From the NCBI RefSeq assembly GCF_012103215.1, contig NZ_JAAVNE010000018.1:34447-98446 (forward strand): a DNA stretch of 64,000 nt, in the 5' to 3' direction. The notes beneath the pieces are model-generated. The model had not been told where the DNA came from. It saw only the letters and a list, made by a program, of their open reading frames with translations, and did no database searches. Within the stretch, counting starts at the first letter, position 1. Each line of letters opens with the position of its first letter. The position numbers and the translations under genes were made by a program. This document shows positions 62,801-64,000 of the stretch, piece after piece. The stretch comes from Falsiroseomonas selenitidurans. Lineage in GTDB: Bacteria > Pseudomonadota > Alphaproteobacteria > Acetobacterales > Acetobacteraceae.

Positions 62801-64000
62801 ACTCCTCGGCCCTGGTGACCAACGGCCGCGGCTTCATCCAGTACTCGCTGTTCGGCGGCGACGACAGCTTCGTGGACACCGGGGCCGCCGCCACCGTTCT
62901 CGATGCCGGCGACGGTGCGGACACGATCACCGCGGGCTCGGGCGCGGACAGCCTGGATGGCGGGGCCGGCGACGACACGCTGTCCGGTGGCGCCGGCAAC
63001 GACACGCTGGTCGGGGGCGAGGGCTCCAACCTGCTGCAGGGCGACGCCGGCTTCGATACCGCCGACTACAGCGGGGAGAGTGACTCGATCCGCGTCGACC
63101 TCTCCGAATCCGCGGTCGAGCGGGCGGATGGCGATGACACGCTGGTTTCGATCGAGGCCGTGATCGGCACGGACTACAGCGACATCATGCGCGGCGATGA
63201 CGAGGCCAACGTGCTGGCCGGCGGCGACGGCAACGACTTCTTCCGCGCCTCCCTTGGGGCGGACACGCTGATCGGCGGCGACGGGACGGACTGGGTTGTC
63301 TATCTCCACGAGGATTTCGCGGATGGCGTGGTGGTCTCGCTCGACTCGACGCAGCCGGGCGGCCAGTCCGCCGCCGGCCAGATGCTGAGCGAGATCGAGG
63401 GCGTGATCGGCACGCTGGCGGATGACTGGATCATCGGCGACGTGAGCGATGCCGGCTGCCCCGTCGACAACATCCTGCTCGGCCTGGCGGGCGACGACAT
63501 CCTGGACGGCGGGTATGGCGACGACACGCTGGCTGGCGGCGCCGGCGACGACCTGCTGCTGGGTGGCGAGGGCTTCGACACCGCCTTGTACCTCGCCCGC
63601 TCGACGGCCATCGAGGTCCGCCTCGACCTTGGCTACGTCACGCACGGCCTGAACACGGACGAGCTGGTCGCCATCGAAGGGGTCGTCGGCAGCGCCTTCG
63701 ACGACCTGATGATCGGTGATGCCGAGGGCAATGCCTTCGATGGCTTGGACGGCGACGACACGCTGGAGGGTGGTGCCGGCGGGGACAGCCTCCATGGCGG
63801 CGACGGGATCGACACCGCCAGCTATGCCCATGCCAAGTCCGGCGTGACCGCCTCGCTCGACTCCATCGGCATCGACAGCATCGGCATCCTGGATGCACCT
63901 GACTCGCCGAACACCGGCGAGGCCCTTGGCGACCTCTACGACAGCATCGAGAACCTTGAAGGCTCGATCTATGCCGATGCGCTCTACGGCAATGCCGAGG
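59875..64000 (+). CDS. Giant RTX (calcium-binding nonapeptide) protein with a beta-helix domain, 3' end missing
   Basis: At least 1375 residues, open to the window edge; the ATG at 59875 has GAGGCGG upstream. Residues 1-590 and 990-1375 are RTX units of the GGxGxD type (GGDGDDYLDG, GGAGDDTLEG) grouped into modules DGxDTAxYxxSxxxVxVDL plus IExVIGS. Residues 615-975 start with GGFASLQDALDAAQPGDTI and carry NNTI/DNTI rungs of a right-handed parallel beta-helix. No signal peptide: such proteins leave by type I secretion through a C-terminal signal, which lies beyond the window. Likely an extracellular, Ca2+-folded surface or polysaccharide-associated protein; enzyme activity cannot be told. Confidence 0.9.
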   Translation, partial: MSISTITGSEADDTLTGDAGVMNFINGLGGNDTLTGRDSADSLSGGDGHDLLMGGAGGDTLDGGDGIDTASYAGSGVGVVVDLGTGDTSGGDADGDILTDIEGVIGSDASDSIYGSDLENDLAGGDGDDYLDGGGGSDVLAGGKGNDTLIGGGDVSNDIADFRAAEGPVSVRLTEEADPDNYDAGGATGEGTDLLDGFEGAFGSAYGDTLRGGSHGDLLVGGDGDDLVSGGDGGDSLQGSAGADTLQGGGGDDELLGGAGDDTLEGGAGADVLNGDDGIDTADYAQSGAAVNVDLDSGTGTGGDAAGDSYSSIEAVIGSSQDDTIYGATGSQLLQGGQGNDQVLGADGADTVEGGAGDDTLTGGEGNDRLDGGDGFDMAAYYDHSGAVMVNLEAGTSSLNDTLVGMEGAHGGDYADTLIGSGDDNRLIGGGAGDLLQGAAGNDDLRGEQGDDTLEGGDGIDTLSGGEGNDVYLGVEGLDTVTELAAGGHDEVQTGLSLYTLVDHVEDLTGTSSDGQILIGNAGDNVITGGGGDDQLSGGDSGADTLDGGSGNDTFQATDGIVVIGGDGIDMLQLDGALPETITALDGGGFTITTTSDGTQTVQGLEKIVDPSGRALLLVGNGGFASLQDALDAAQPGDTIRLFEDSSPEFYRGQFIVRTGGITIEAAEGHDITLEAPDTANQVQTGTTINGWLKFSILELDVADPTQGAVTVRGITIDGRGQGAASSDDPMVGIAISDTAAVIEDVTITGIREPLESDDNLSGYSTHYGIVAEGSSALETAVTVEVRNSTISDFQKTGIVAWGPKLDVLIEDNTINASGERGKSNQNGMQIGSAASNGRDGTTGIIRNNTINDIAPGSPGYSATGILVRQAGTLEISGNTISGPAELSAPIETMGSVGVGLYEAGTAATVSNNTFNQTTIGVFIEAPWGPLETYDAAHVLSGNHYENAYIGVYDSQDNNNNGFDGLAQNALTITVDSSALVTNGRGFIQYSLFGGDDSFVDTGAAATVLDAGDGADTITAGSGADSLDGGAGDDTLSGGAGNDTLVGGEGSNLLQGDAGFDTADYSGESDSIRVDLSESAVERADGDDTLVSIEAVIGTDYSDIMRGDDEANVLAGGDGNDFFRASLGADTLIGGDGTDWVVYLHEDFADGVVVSLDSTQPGGQSAAGQMLSEIEGVIGTLADDWIIGDVSDAGCPVDNILLGLAGDDILDGGYGDDTLAGGAGDDLLLGGEGFDTALYLARSTAIEVRLDLGYVTHGLNTDELVAIEGVVGSAFDDLMIGDAEGNAFDGLDGDDTLEGGAGGDSLHGGDGIDTASYAHAKSGVTASLDSIGIDSIGILDAPDSPNTGEALGDLYDSIENLEGSIYADALYGNAE

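Noticed and set aside
59560..63831. Long minus-strand frames (61386 to 59560 and 63831 to 61522) opposite the RTX gene
   Set aside because: They are shadows of the GGxGxD-coding repeats in a GC-rich genome. The plus frame has true RTX motifs and a ribosome-binding site.

Overview
High-GC (about 70% by eye) alphaproteobacterial chromosome, most like Acetobacteraceae of the Roseomonas type. The pointers are the aroQ-accB-accC order, a long leader before a speF-type ornithine decarboxylase, a tyrS/anmK divergent pair, an alphaproteobacterial CAT-anticodon tRNA, tightly packed operons with ATGA/TGATG overlaps, and strong G/C third-position bias. No phage, insertion sequence, CRISPR array or clear genomic island is visible; most of the window is core metabolism and transport. 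Assignments come from motif reading only; no database search was run.

Layout. 1-4985: end of a KefB-like antiporter, then a TetR gene with a palindromic operator driving a DevBCA-type exporter. 4990-7852 (minus): an aconitase-superfamily heterodimer with unusual active-site motifs plus an orphan tricarboxylate-binding protein. 8001-13409: maleylacetate reductase, an HWE-type hybrid histidine kinase, an exported octapeptide-repeat protein and a PRC-barrel protein. 13698-17195: accC, accB and aroQ (minus), then thiS-thiG (plus). 17196-19134: 0.8 kb of non-coding DNA ending in a structured leader for ornithine decarboxylase. 19239-27065: a DUF218 protein, a methyltransferase, an Lrp regulator and a five-gene Dpp/Opp peptide ABC transporter. 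27307-32562: a 22-residue-repeat protein, a small membrane protein, an OmpR/EnvZ-like two-component pair, an AlkA-type glycosylase and an aminotransferase. 32599-36363: a 1254-residue protein made almost wholly of about 150 octapeptide repeats. 36460-43866: DsbA-like protein, LemA plus M48 protease, a racemase, an MFS carrier, two methyltransferases and a Bcp peroxiredoxin. 43881-52714: glnE, a YhdP/AsmA-like protein, tyrS and anmK. 53997-59129: an iron-sulfur/thiolation cluster (IscR, two cysteine desulfurases, ferredoxin, a TenA homologue, MnmA) ending at a tRNA gene. 59875-64000: 5' part of a very large RTX/beta-helix protein that runs off the window.

Links between genes: AroQ-AccB-AccC joins shikimate and fatty-acid precursor supply; the desulfurases feed sulfur to ferredoxin-dependent cluster assembly and to MnmA for tRNA 2-thiouridine; ThiS/ThiG and TenA both touch thiamine metabolism but lie 40 kb apart. 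A recurrent feature is tandem-repeat proteins of unknown role: octads twice in unrelated genes, a 22-mer, and RTX nonapeptides.

Best candidates for something undescribed are the octad-repeat protein (32599-36363), the two-copy intergenic hairpin element (11981-12077 and 28288-28347), the atypical aconitase pair (5970-7852) and the extra pieces of the IscR cluster.
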